From a virus: DNA of 22,933 nt. The stretch spans positions 1 to 22,933 of IMG/VR virus record IMGVR_UViG_3300032182_000642. The stretch is one strand, 5' to 3'. The position numbers were made by a program, and so were the translations under genes. Below, one piece after another: positions 13,519 to 22,084 of this stretch. How positions within the stretch are numbered: the stretch's first letter is position 1; every line of letters starts with the position of its first letter. The notes below the pieces were generated by a model. That model saw only the letters and a list, made by a program, of their open reading frames with translations, did no database searches and had not been told where the DNA came from.

Positions 13519-16500
13519 GTGGCTGACTACAACGCCAATATCAAGGTAAACGCCGACACCCGTGCAGCTGAGCAGGCTCTAAAACGTTTAACAACAGAGT
13601 TTGACAAACTTAAAGGTGTTAAAAACATCGGAGAGGCTTTTGTCCCTAAACAGGGACTAACACGCCTAGAAAAAGGTCTAAGTACAGTAGTTAATCGTGC
13701 AAACACGGTTGAAAAAGCGTTTGCAAGAGTAGTAGAAGGTGTAGGGACTTTAGGCGTTTCTGGGGCAGCTTTAGGCGGACTAAATGAAGCATTAAAAGGT
13801 GTTGCTACAGCGACAGGACAATCGGCTGCAAATTTCTCTGGAGCGGCTCGAAAAATAGATGAGTTTGCAGCTGCAGGGGATACACTAAAAACCACTCTGG
13901 CCCAAGTAAATAATTTACTCGTTGATGTAGGTCATGAGATTGCTAGAGGCATTGTACCTGGTTTCTCAGTTATGGATGACACTGCGCAGGCTACTGCGCA
14001 GACTGCAAACAAACTTCAGTATGCTTTCCAGCAATTTTTAGATTCATCAGAGGGTATTCGTACCTTTGTAAATAATATAGGAACGCTTGAAGGTACGTCT
14101 GGGGCAGCTGCAGTTGCCCTTACAGCACTTGCAGCTGTAGTTGAAGGTCAGTTATCCGAAGCACTGTACGACGTAGATACAAGTGCATCTACGGCGCTAC
14201 AAAATTTAGCCGCAGACGCATCCAGAGGTGCCAGCGAGCTGCAACGCCTTATCAGAGCTACTCAAGGCACTGTTGAACAGTACGAAGCACTTATTTCTAA
14301 AGGACAAGAACGCATAAGAACCGTCAATGCTGAATCCGACGAAGCCCGTCGAGCTGCAAACACAGTTACACAAGGGCAAAAATTACTCAATGCCGAGCTG
14401 GAGCGTCAGAACGATCTACTTAGAGAAGCTCGTGGATTACGTCCGGCATCGGTGGAAAAGCGTGCAACCGACAGGTACAATCTATTCCAACGCCGTAAAG
14501 AATACACCAAAACTGTTGCAGACGAATTTACAGCAGTAGATGAGTCTATAGCGCGAATTGCACAGCAGCCTACGGACTGGTCCCGTGCGCTTGGTATTGA
14601 TACTGCAGAAGAAAAGCTGCGCAGATTTAATAAAGAAATGGACGCACTCCACCAGGCTCTTGGTCAAATGGAGGGCAGGGCTGCTAATCCGTTCGGAATT
14701 ACAGCTAAACAGATTGAATTAGCTGAGCATAACGCTAAAGAGTTTAAGCAACAAATTCAACAAGTAAATTTACAGCTTGAGGATCTTACACAGTTACATA
14801 AAGCCCTAGGTCAAATGGAAAAAGGCGGCAGTGGTCCTTTCGGTATAGAGGAAGAGCAGATACAGGAGGCTTATGAATTTCGTTTCAAGGAAGAAAAAGC
14901 ATTTGAAGATTTACGCTTAGATACTATTAGACAAGCTATAAACGCCGAACTAGACGGTATTGATGAAGTTTACAAGGCTAGAACTCGAGCTAACAAAGCT
15001 GCCTTGGATGATTTTGATCGTCGCCTAGCAGGACGGGGAGAAGCGAAAAAGCGTCGGCGTCAAGTGGCTGAAAACGTTGCCATCGGCGGCGCGTTTCCGT
15101 TGCTGTTTGGCGGCGGCCCCGGCGCCGTTTTAGGTGGCGCAGCTGGTGGTTTTATTCCAGGTAGCCCCCTGCTGTCTGTGGCCACAAGTGCCTTGGGTAC
15201 TGTGATTGACCAGTACGTCCAAGGAGTTATGGATACGGGTAAAGCGTTACGCTACCCGATAGAGTCTTTCAAAGAGCTAGCAGAAAAAGGTTTACTCGCC
15301 AGTAAGAGCCAAGAAAAGTACATTGAAAAACTTATTGAAGCAGGGCGTGTCTACGAAGCTGCCGGAATTATTCAAGACGAGATTATTAAAAAGATCGGTG
15401 TTCAAGGAGTCAAAAATCTCCAAAACGCCGGGGCGGCAAGCGACAAACTCAACAAGGCTATGGCTGAGCTTGCTATTCAGACGCAAGCAGCTGTTGCCGG
15501 CCCACTCGCTGCCTTCCTTAGCTGGCTTGCCGAGGTTGTGGCAATAGGTAATAACGCTAGGCGAGCACAAGCAGCTGCAGCGGATCTAGTTCCGCAGGAT
15601 CCAGCCCAACGTAAAAAGTTTGAAAGTGCCCTTATTGCGGAATTTAATCGTGCTTACGGGGGTAGCTCCACAAAGCTAACCAGAGGTTCCATATCTGAGA
15701 CTCTTAAGTATATGTCTATGGATCAGCGGGGTAGAGCAGGTCTACAAAGGCTGCAGACGCAATTCCAGCCACAAACAGCTCCCGGTCTGAACGTAGATCC
15801 CACTGCCGCGCAACTTGCGGCTGCCCAAACACAAGAGCTACAAAAGCAAGTAGATCTTGCAGGCAAACAGCTATCTCTTGTCGGCCTAACTCTTGAAAAA
15901 GACGGGGCACGTTACATCGCAGCTGCAAAAGACGTTGCTCTACAGAAGTATAACAACAGACTGCTTGAAATTAAGAACAGCTTTATTGGAAAAATTGCCG
16001 ATAAAGAACGTGAAACCGCGATGAATAAAAAAGCGCAGCTAGAATATGATGCACAAATAAAACAAATAAACCTAGAAATTGCTCAAAACGCTGAAATGCG
16101 TGAAAAGGCTGCTTTGTCTGCCGAAGCAGCTTTGTACCAACAATCAGAACGTATATTGCTTTTCCAGATAGAAGCCGAGAAATTCCGCGCAGGCGAAAAA
16201 GCAGCTTTAACTGAGCAGCTAAACCTTCACCAGCTTATAGGCAACCAAAGGGAAGCAGCCCTGGAGGTCGAGCGCACCCTTGCACTGCAGGAAGCAAGTA
16301 AAAATGGAACAACACAACAGGTCATCCAGTTGTATGACCTCAAACTTGCGCTACTTCGGGATGAACTGGATCTAAACGAAGCCATAGTTAGAACTCAGCG
16401 CGACCAACTGGTACTGGATAAGTCTCTTGCCCAAGCCGACGCACTACGAGAAGCCGCCACACCGTTTACGGAGCTTCGGCGTAACCGTGAACTGGAACAG

Positions 16501-17388
16501 CAGTACGCCAAAACGTATCTACGGCTTGTTACTGAAGGGATACTTCCGGCAGAAGCCGAACGTATCGCTAACTTCGAGAAGTTAGTTGCTGAACAACTGG
16601 CATACACAGATCAGCAGATTAAAATTGTTGAGCAGCAAATACTTCTTACTGAAGCAACAATTACGGAAGCTGAGGCTCGTGGAGTTGCTGTAAACAAGCT
16701 CAAAGAACAATTAGATTTGCTTGAAAGACAGCGGGCGGTTATTAAGGGTGAAGCCGCTGAAGGCCCTGGGCAGGGACCAACAAACCGCGAACAACTCCAG
16801 ACAGCTATTGCCGGTGTAAAAGGTGAACTAAACGCACTAATTAATCCTGTAAATCAGATTGTTTCCGCAGCTGATGCTATCGGCATTGCCTTTGCCGATT
16901 CCTTCAAGGGCATCATTTCTGGAGCAATGACGGCTCAAGAAGCTCTTGCCAGCTTCTTCCAAAACTTAGCGGACTACTTCTTAGATATGGCAGCCCAAAT
17001 CATTGCCAAGTGGATTCAAATGACAATTCTAAATAGCGTGCTGCAGCTGTTCCCCGGGGGTGGCGGTGGCGGTGCTTCCGGTAATGCAGTTGCTCAGTTC
17101 AACGCTTCCGCTCTTCAATACAGAGCTAACGGAGGTCCCGTCTCTGCCGGATCTCCCTACGTGGTTGGCGAGCGCGGTCCCGAGCTATTTGTTCCAGGGC
17201 GCAGCGGCACGATTGTCCCCAACAACAAGATGGGCATGGGTGACGCCAACATCGTGGTGAACGTCGATGCCAGCGGCAGCAAAGCAGAAGGCGATTCTGG
17301 ACAAGCCAATAAACTTGGTGAAGCTATTGGCCTTGCGGTCAAGCAGGAACTGATCAAGCAGAAACGACCTGGAGGCTTGCTTGCCTGA
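13519..17388 (+). CDS. Tail tape measure protein (1289 aa)
   Basis: The start is GTG 13519, eight bases after TAGGAA. The N-terminus is helical with heptad character (ADTRAAEQALKRLTTEFDKL). Long charged coiled-coil stretches fill residues ~240-500 and ~770-1110. Residues ~519-565 are Gly-rich and hydrophobic (AIGGAFPLLFGGGPGAVLGG), a core I recall from cyanobacterial phage tape measures. A second hydrophobic stretch (~1144-1175) may insert into the host membrane. The end, GGPVSAGSPYVVGERGPELF, is a common tape-measure C-terminus. An internal duplication lies at residues 377-452. The protein sets tail length and is ejected at infection. Codons are clearly more A/T-ended than in the capsid, tube or portal genes, mainly in the first half. 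Confidence 0.93.
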   Translation: MADYNANIKVNADTRAAEQALKRLTTEFDKLKGVKNIGEAFVPKQGLTRLEKGLSTVVNRANTVEKAFARVVEGVGTLGVSGAALGGLNEALKGVATATGQSAANFSGAARKIDEFAAAGDTLKTTLAQVNNLLVDVGHEIARGIVPGFSVMDDTAQATAQTANKLQYAFQQFLDSSEGIRTFVNNIGTLEGTSGAAAVALTALAAVVEGQLSEALYDVDTSASTALQNLAADASRGASELQRLIRATQGTVEQYEALISKGQERIRTVNAESDEARRAANTVTQGQKLLNAELERQNDLLREARGLRPASVEKRATDRYNLFQRRKEYTKTVADEFTAVDESIARIAQQPTDWSRALGIDTAEEKLRRFNKEMDALHQALGQMEGRAANPFGITAKQIELAEHNAKEFKQQIQQVNLQLEDLTQLHKALGQMEKGGSGPFGIEEEQIQEAYEFRFKEEKAFEDLRLDTIRQAINAELDGIDEVYKARTRANKAALDDFDRRLAGRGEAKKRRRQVAENVAIGGAFPLLFGGGPGAVLGGAAGGFIPGSPLLSVATSALGTVIDQYVQGVMDTGKALRYPIESFKELAEKGLLASKSQEKYIEKLIEAGRVYEAAGIIQDEIIKKIGVQGVKNLQNAGAASDKLNKAMAELAIQTQAAVAGPLAAFLSWLAEVVAIGNNARRAQAAAADLVPQDPAQRKKFESALIAEFNRAYGGSSTKLTRGSISETLKYMSMDQRGRAGLQRLQTQFQPQTAPGLNVDPTAAQLAAAQTQELQKQVDLAGKQLSLVGLTLEKDGARYIAAAKDVALQKYNNRLLEIKNSFIGKIADKERETAMNKKAQLEYDAQIKQINLEIAQNAEMREKAALSAEAALYQQSERILLFQIEAEKFRAGEKAALTEQLNLHQLIGNQREAALEVERTLALQEASKNGTTQQVIQLYDLKLALLRDELDLNEAIVRTQRDQLVLDKSLAQADALREAATPFTELRRNRELEQQYAKTYLRLVTEGILPAEAERIANFEKLVAEQLAYTDQQIKIVEQQILLTEATITEAEARGVAVNKLKEQLDLLERQRAVIKGEAAEGPGQGPTNREQLQTAIAGVKGELNALINPVNQIVSAADAIGIAFADSFKGIISGAMTAQEALASFFQNLADYFLDMAAQIIAKWIQMTILNSVLQLFPGGGGGGASGNAVAQFNASALQYRANGGPVSAGSPYVVGERGPELFVPGRSGTIVPNNKMGMGDANIVVNVDASGSKAEGDSGQANKLGEAIGLAVKQELIKQKRPGGLLA
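14647..14874 (+). repeat. Internal duplication in the tape measure
   Basis: LHQALGQMEGRAANPFGI (from 14647, residue 377) and LHKALGQMEKGGSGPFGI (from 14794, residue 426) are two copies of a ~27-residue unit, 49 residues apart. The third bases differ, so the duplication is old or under protein-level selection. Confidence 0.85.
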
Positions 17389-17729
17389 TGGCTACCTTCC
17401 CCGACTACAAGCCGACCTACTCAGCCACCAAAAGATCTGAGCCTGCCATCCGCAACGTCAGATTTGGCGACGGCTACGAGCAGCGCCTCAGCTTCGGTCT
17501 CAACCAAAACCCTAAGCAGTGGGACCTGGAGTTCAACGTCGCTGACGACGACGCGGATGTCATCGAGGCTTTCTTGGATGCCCGCGCCCTCGACTCGGCT
17601 AGCTTTGACTGGACCCCGCCTGATACAGGCACTTCCTACAAGTGGGTGTGCTCCAGCTGGAGTCGTGAGATGTTTAGCCCTCTCCGCAGTCGAATTTCAA
17701 TGACTTTCCGGCAGGTCTTCGAGCCTTAA
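17388..17729 (+). CDS. Minor tail protein (lambda gpM-like, 113 aa)
   Basis: The ATG at 17388 overlaps the tape-measure TGA. The product follows the phage minor tail family (lambda gpM): FPDYKPTYSATKRSEPAIRN, VRFGDGYEQRLSFGLNQNPK, a W-x-L-E-F strand, IEAFLDARALDSASFDWTPP, and an R-I-S-M-T-F-R-Q-V-F-E strand at the end. The FGDGYEQR and FxWTPP signatures are clear. gpM-like proteins help attach the tip complex to the end of the tape measure. Length agrees with lambda gpM. Confidence 0.9.
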   Translation: MATFPDYKPTYSATKRSEPAIRNVRFGDGYEQRLSFGLNQNPKQWDLEFNVADDDADVIEAFLDARALDSASFDWTPPDTGTSYKWVCSSWSREMFSPLRSRISMTFRQVFEP

Positions 17730-17753
17730 ACTACCCACATAGGAGATTGACTC

Positions 17754-18791
17754 ATGGCCACCATTGTCACTCGTGCAGGTAAGGGCAGCGCCCTAACTCA
17801 CACGGAGATGGACGCCAACTTCACCAACTTGAACAACGACAAGTTGGAATCCGGCGCCGTCACCACGAGCGGCCTGACAATGGCGACCGCCAAGTTGCTG
17901 GGCAGGTCTACCGCTAGCACTGGTGCGGTTGAGGAGATCACTATCGGCAGCGGCTTAACGCTTTCCGCTGGAACGCTTACCGCATCTGGCGGCGGCGGGG
18001 GCACAGATCTTAGTTACACCGCAGCGACCCGACTACTCGAATCCAGCACTGGTACTGACGTAACTCTCCCGCTGTTTACTTCAACGGCGCCGGGTCTTGT
18101 CAATCTGTCTGGCGGCGGCACGACTAATTTCTTGCGTGCTGATGGTACATGGGCGGCGCCTGCCGGGGGCACGGGCACAGACCTGAGCTATACGGCATCT
18201 ACTCGTCTGCTTGCAAGCTCCACAGGTAATGACGTAACCCTCCCGCTTTTCTCTACAACCAGCTCTAACGCGGGCCTGGTTCCTGGTAACTCAAGTCTGG
18301 GTGCCACCTATTTTCTGACAGCCGCTGGAACTTGGGCAATTCCTGCAGGCGGTGGAACGGTCACCAGCGTTGCAGCTTCCAGCAGTGGCAGCATCACAAT
18401 CACTGGCAGCCCGATCACTTCAAGCGGCACCATCACCGTTGACCTGAACACAGCGAACGCCAACAGCTTCACCGGCGAGCAGACCTTCAAGGAAATCAAG
18501 GAGACTGTTTTTACCCTTGGTACGACAGGTTCAATCGCACTGGATCCGGCAAACGGTTCAATTCAAAGCAGCGTGCTGACAGGCAACCCTACGTTTACGG
18601 ATTCTTTGCAAGCCGGTCAAACGCTCGTCGTTCACATTGAGAATGGTTCGACTTATACCGTGACATTCCCAACGATGACCTGGGTCACATCTTCCGGCAA
18701 CAGCGCCCCAACGCTGACTGCAAAAGACACGGTTGTGTTTTGGAAAATCAGCACCACCTTGTACGGTGCTTATGTCGGGAGCTACGCCTAA
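17754..18791 (+). CDS. Tail fibre protein with tandem repeats (345 aa)
   Basis: The ATG at 17754 has AGGAG at 17741-17745. The N-terminus contains SALTHTEMDANFTNLNNDKL, a frequent start of phage fibre proteins, followed by an AKLLGRSTASTGAVEEITIG segment also common in fibres. Residues 83-200 hold two ~58-60-residue repeats (see repeat entry). A linker (GTVTSVAASSSGSITITGSP) leads to a beta-rich C-terminal domain (residues ~245-345, with TFTDSLQAGQTLVVHIENGS and VVFWKISTTLYGAYVGSYA). This C-terminal part may be the trimeric tip. It probably contacts the host surface. The product's stop overlaps the next ATG (TAATG). Confidence 0.83.
   Translation: MATIVTRAGKGSALTHTEMDANFTNLNNDKLESGAVTTSGLTMATAKLLGRSTASTGAVEEITIGSGLTLSAGTLTASGGGGGTDLSYTAATRLLESSTGTDVTLPLFTSTAPGLVNLSGGGTTNFLRADGTWAAPAGGTGTDLSYTASTRLLASSTGNDVTLPLFSTTSSNAGLVPGNSSLGATYFLTAAGTWAIPAGGGTVTSVAASSSGSITITGSPITSSGTITVDLNTANANSFTGEQTFKEIKETVFTLGTTGSIALDPANGSIQSSVLTGNPTFTDSLQAGQTLVVHIENGSTYTVTFPTMTWVTSSGNSAPTLTAKDTVVFWKISTTLYGAYVGSYA
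18000..18353 (+). repeat. Two tandem ~58-60-residue repeats in the tail fibre
   Basis: Copy 1 (18000-18173) starts GTDLSYTAATRLLESSTG and ends ADGTWAAPAGGT. Copy 2 (18174-18353) starts GTDLSYTASTRLLASSTG and ends AAGTWAIPAGG. Both contain DVTLPLF and a Gly-rich turn before TWA-x-PAGG. Confidence 0.88.
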
Positions 18792-19843
18792 TGCTTGGTA
18801 CAAAACTTATACAGGCATCTTCTGGAAATACAGGCGGTGGTGCTCCACCTGCAACTGAATACCTAGCCCTTGCAGATACCTCAATCCCGTTTGTGCATGT
18901 CTACCCTTGGTCAACTTCTGGCTTCGGAACAAAATACTCAAACCCTGCATCACAGCCAAGTAATAATGGTAAAAGTGTTGCTTTTTCGCCTTCTGTTAAT
19001 GACATTGCAGTATCAACCGCAAGCAGTCCTTATTGTGCCGCGTACCCATGGTCTTCATCTGGTTTCGGAACAAGATACAGTAACCCTTCAACAGCACTGC
19101 CAGGGACTTGCGAAGAGGTTGCATTCTCGCCATCAGGAAATGCTATTGCGTTTGCAACTAATAGTTCTCCCTATATACAAGCGTATGAGTGGTCGTCAGG
19201 ATTCGGGACAAAATACTCAAACCCGTCTACCTTACCGACATCCCAGATGTACGCAGTCAAGTTTACACCTAGCGGAAATGCCGTAATTACAGGAGGAGTT
19301 GGAGGGTCCTCCATGCACGCTTACGCATGGAGCGACGTAAGTGGATTTGGTACAAAATACTCAGATCCAGCAACGCAGCCTGCTACCACGACGATCGCTC
19401 TAGATATAAATGCCGCCGGCACTGCCATTTTAGGTGGAGTCTTTAATACCACTGCAAATGCCTGGAACTGGAGTGACGCAACTGGATTCGGTGCAAAATA
19501 CTCAAGTCCCGCCACAGGGCCATCGGGGAGAGTTAGATCTTGTGCCTTTGCTAAAGACGATTCTGCTGTCGCTATCGGGAGTGAAGGTTCGCCATATATA
19601 GACGCTTGGGCTTGGTCAAATAGCACTGGTTTTGGTTCAAAATACTCTAACCCGGCTACTGCACCCACAGGTCTTGTTTACGAAGCTGTTTTTTCAAAAA
19701 ATAGCGACGCTCTATGCTGCGCTCACTCCACAAGCCCTTTTGTTACTGTCTATGCTTGGTCGACTTCGGGTTTTGGAGCTAAATTTTCAAACCCTTCAAC
19801 TCTCCCAACTAACATCTGTAACGGAGCTGATTTTTCATCATGA
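18791..19843 (+). CDS. Seven-repeat beta-propeller-like putative receptor-binding protein (350 aa)
   Basis: I chose ATG 18791, which overlaps the fibre stop, over an in-frame ATG at 18740 inside the fibre gene. After a short Gly-rich N-terminus, GFG[TAS][KR][YF]S[NDS]P occurs seven times with a 46-48 residue period. Each copy is preceded by a [YW]-x-W segment and followed by a VAFSPSGNAIAFATNSS-like segment in six cases. The N-terminal EYLALADTSI resembles the missing seventh copy of that segment, as in circularly closed seven-bladed propellers. WD40-type or related propellers bind partners or sugars. Placed after the fibre gene, it may be the receptor-binding tip. Codons are more A/T-ended than in surrounding genes. 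The receptor is unknown. Confidence 0.8.
   Translation: MLGTKLIQASSGNTGGGAPPATEYLALADTSIPFVHVYPWSTSGFGTKYSNPASQPSNNGKSVAFSPSVNDIAVSTASSPYCAAYPWSSSGFGTRYSNPSTALPGTCEEVAFSPSGNAIAFATNSSPYIQAYEWSSGFGTKYSNPSTLPTSQMYAVKFTPSGNAVITGGVGGSSMHAYAWSDVSGFGTKYSDPATQPATTTIALDINAAGTAILGGVFNTTANAWNWSDATGFGAKYSSPATGPSGRVRSCAFAKDDSAVAIGSEGSPYIDAWAWSNSTGFGSKYSNPATAPTGLVYEAVFSKNSDALCCAHSTSPFVTVYAWSTSGFGAKFSNPSTLPTNICNGADFSS
18857..19840 (+). repeat. Seven ~141-base repeats encoding propeller blades
   Basis: The GFG codons of the seven copies begin at 18920, 19061, 19199, 19343, 19484, 19628 and 19769, giving spacings of 141, 138, 144, 141, 144 and 141 bases. The DNA copies have diverged (GGCTTCGGA, GGATTCGGG, GGTTTTGGT and others), so the repeat is maintained at protein level. 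Confidence 0.92.
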
Positions 19844-20097
19844 CGCAAACTAAGCATCAAATTCTTCAAAGCGCCCTTGATCAGCGCCAAGACGAGGTAC
19901 TTAACTATCAAATTAACATCGACAACTACACGCGAGCTATCGCAAAAATTGATGCTGAATACGCAGACAACCCTGCCATCGCTGAGTTCAAAGCCAGGCT
20001 GCAGGACTTGCTGGCATCTTCCGAGACCGAGCAACTCAAGGCAATTATCATTCGTGATGTGATTGCCGAGCAGATTGCCGAACTGGAGGCTTCCTGA
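19840..20097 (+). CDS. Small coiled-coil protein of the tail fibre module (85 aa)
   Basis: The ATG at 19840 overlaps the propeller TGA (ATGA). The product is almost wholly helical with heptad pattern (HQILQSALDQRQDEVLNYQI and LKAIIIRDVIAEQIAELEAS) and has no Cys or membrane segment. The family is not recognised. Position between the propeller and the fibre chaperone suggests a role in folding, trimerising or attaching the fibre. Its TGA overlaps the next ATG. A chance frame is unlikely, because both ends are precisely coupled. Confidence 0.72.
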   Translation: MTQTKHQILQSALDQRQDEVLNYQINIDNYTRAIAKIDAEYADNPAIAEFKARLQDLLASSETEQLKAIIIRDVIAEQIAELEAS

Positions 20098-20564
20098 TGT
20101 TTTACGTCAAGCTCAACGATGACGGCAGTGTTGACCGTTATCCGTACACGTTGACGGACTTACGACGATCCGTGTCGAACGTCAGCTTTCCGGCGGTTAT
20201 CACTGACGAGGTTGCTGCAGGCTTCGACGTTTACCCGGTCACCCCTACTGAGCAGCCCGCCCCAGATCACACCGTCAACTTCAGCCGCACTGCTGTGCTG
20301 CAAGACGGGTCATGGGTTGAAGAATGGAGCAGCACTCCGGCAACTGCAGAAGAGATTGCCCAGCGCACGGCATCACAATCTGAGGCCATCCGCTACCAAC
20401 GCAACGACCTGCTGGCTCAATCCGATTGGACGCAACTAGCTGACTCTCCGTTTGATGCTGACGGTAAAGCCGCTTGGGCGCTGTACCGCGAAACCTTGCG
20501 GATGGTGCCTGAACAGGCAGAGTTCCCCTGGAACGTTGATTGGCCGCCAACTCCCGGTAGCTAG
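20097..20564 (+). CDS. Tail fibre assembly chaperone-like protein (155 aa)
   Basis: The ATG at 20097 overlaps the preceding TGA. The N-terminal half begins MFYVKLNDDGSVDRYPYTLT and is a small beta domain. The C-terminal half, RYQRNDLLAQSDWTQLADSP, then AWALYRETLRMVPEQAEFPW and a WPPTPGS end, matches the phage tail assembly chaperone pattern R-x-x-R-[ND]-x-L-L-x-x-[ST]-D-W...AW-x-x-Y-R-x-x-L-R. In known phages these help fold or attach distal fibre proteins and often lie directly downstream of them, as here. Confidence 0.82.
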   Translation: MFYVKLNDDGSVDRYPYTLTDLRRSVSNVSFPAVITDEVAAGFDVYPVTPTEQPAPDHTVNFSRTAVLQDGSWVEEWSSTPATAEEIAQRTASQSEAIRYQRNDLLAQSDWTQLADSPFDADGKAAWALYRETLRMVPEQAEFPWNVDWPPTPGS

Positions 20565-20572
20565 GAGCCGCC

Positions 20573-22084
20573 ATGGCTGTCCCCGTATCTGAGCTTCAGA
20601 AGGTCAATCCAAGCGCGATCATCGAGCTGTTCGTGCTGGAACTGAATGTTGCTCAGCACGGGGTCAGCAGTATTTATCGCTTCCACGCAGGCGTCAACGC
20701 CTTCGACAACGGCGATGTCTACTGGAACGGGGACGCTTATACCCCGATGCCCATTGAGGCAGAGGGGTTTGAGTACACGGGCAAGGGTCAAATTCCCCGC
20801 CCAAAAATCCGTATCAGCAATCTGCTTGGCACGATCACCACGTTGCTACAGACCCTCGCTTATGGATTAGAGGGTGCCAAGGTCACGCGCATCAGAACGA
20901 TGGCGCGGTATCTGGACGATCTGAACTGGGGCGGTATTGATTATGTGGATCCGGATTACGTCGATCCTGGCTACATTGCCAGCGGTACTAACCCGTATGG
21001 CACACCCGACCCTACGGCTGAATTCCCTCAAGAGATTTATTACGTCGATCAAAAGACAGCAGAAAACCGCGACGTCATTGAGTACGAGTTAGCAGCAGCA
21101 TTTGACCTGCAGGGCACACGGGTTCCTAAGCGCCAGACAATTCAAAATGTCTGCCAGTGGAAATACCGCTCATACAACTCTTCTACTAGCTCGTTTGAGT
21201 ACACCCAAGTCGATTGCCCTTATACCGGCGACATCTACTACAAAACAGACGACAGCGTTACAACCGATCCATCCCTGGATCAATGCAGCAAGCGCCTAAG
21301 CAGCTGCCAGAAACGCTTTGGTTATGTCGAACTGACTGGCGACATCACAAACGGCAGCAACTTATTCAACGTTGATTCCGGCCAAGCCGACGAGCTGGCA
21401 CGAATTGACACTTCTGCAGGTTTGCTGTTTAAGGGTATCGGCATCCCCGACGGCACAACAATTACAGGCAAAAGTGCAACACAACTAACGCTTTCCGCTA
21501 ATGCCACTGCCAGCACTACGGTCAATCTGACAGGGACGATTGTTAAGTCCGGTTTGGCAATCAAAATGGTCAGCAACCCTGTCACCGCAGGGATTGTGCC
21601 CGGCATGTTGGTCACAGGCAGCATGGTGCCATCTGGCACGCGAGTCGAAAAAGTGAATGCAAGTTTACGGCTGGTCTACCTAACAATCGACGACAATCTT
21701 GAGGTTTGGACACTTGTCTACCCTAGCGCTTATGTGGATCCAGGTTATGTCGAAGCTGGTTATATAGGCGACGTAGACGAGGCGATTTACACAGAATCCA
21801 GCAAGCAACTAGATGTTTCTTATACAACAGGCATCGGACTGTATGATAGGGTTGTTGGCGACTTAATCTACGCAGATACCCGTGTAAAAGCCAAAGGAAC
21901 AGACTACATCCGATTGAACAAAGCTCAGGCGATCGCTGATGGCGAAATAGTTTCCTTTGGTGTCTATGAACGTGCTACCCGCAGCCCAGCAACTTACACC
22001 TTTGACGCACCAGAAACCTATATTGTTCAGCCCCAAGCAGGCTTGCCCTACGGTTCATTCCCCGGCGTCGGATTGTACCGATGA
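20573..22084 (+). CDS. Minor tail protein (lambda gpL-like) with a large insertion (503 aa)
   Basis: The ATG at 20573 has TAGGAG at 20562-20567, overlapping the previous stop. N-terminal IIELFVLEL, YRFHAGVNAF, YWNGDAYTPMPIEAEGFEYT and IPRPKIRISNLLG are typical of gpL. Four Cys (194, 215, 238, 245) fit the pattern of the iron-sulfur ligands of lambda gpL, including C-x6-C in QCSKRLSSCQKRFG. The usual PFG-x-FPG end occurs as PYGSFPGVGLYR. Between RFG and this end lie about 240 extra residues (251-490), so the protein is about twice the length of lambda gpL (232 aa). Three-fold Y-[VI]-x-x-x pentads occur at 124-138 and 387-400. gpL joins the tail tip beside the tape measure. Confidence 0.85.
   Translation: MAVPVSELQKVNPSAIIELFVLELNVAQHGVSSIYRFHAGVNAFDNGDVYWNGDAYTPMPIEAEGFEYTGKGQIPRPKIRISNLLGTITTLLQTLAYGLEGAKVTRIRTMARYLDDLNWGGIDYVDPDYVDPGYIASGTNPYGTPDPTAEFPQEIYYVDQKTAENRDVIEYELAAAFDLQGTRVPKRQTIQNVCQWKYRSYNSSTSSFEYTQVDCPYTGDIYYKTDDSVTTDPSLDQCSKRLSSCQKRFGYVELTGDITNGSNLFNVDSGQADELARIDTSAGLLFKGIGIPDGTTITGKSATQLTLSANATASTTVNLTGTIVKSGLAIKMVSNPVTAGIVPGMLVTGSMVPSGTRVEKVNASLRLVYLTIDDNLEVWTLVYPSAYVDPGYVEAGYIGDVDEAIYTESSKQLDVSYTTGIGLYDRVVGDLIYADTRVKAKGTDYIRLNKAQAIADGEIVSFGVYERATRSPATYTFDAPETYIVQPQAGLPYGSFPGVGLYR

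Noticed and set aside
18740-18790. Upstream ATG extending the propeller gene into the fibre gene
   Set aside because: It would overlap the fibre gene by 52 bases; the ATG at 18791 overlaps the fibre stop by one base, as at other junctions here, and the repeats begin only after it.
21929-21936. One GCGATCGC octamer (HIP1), common in many cyanobacterial genomes
   Set aside because: I saw only one copy in the window, which chance can explain, so it is not evidence for the host.
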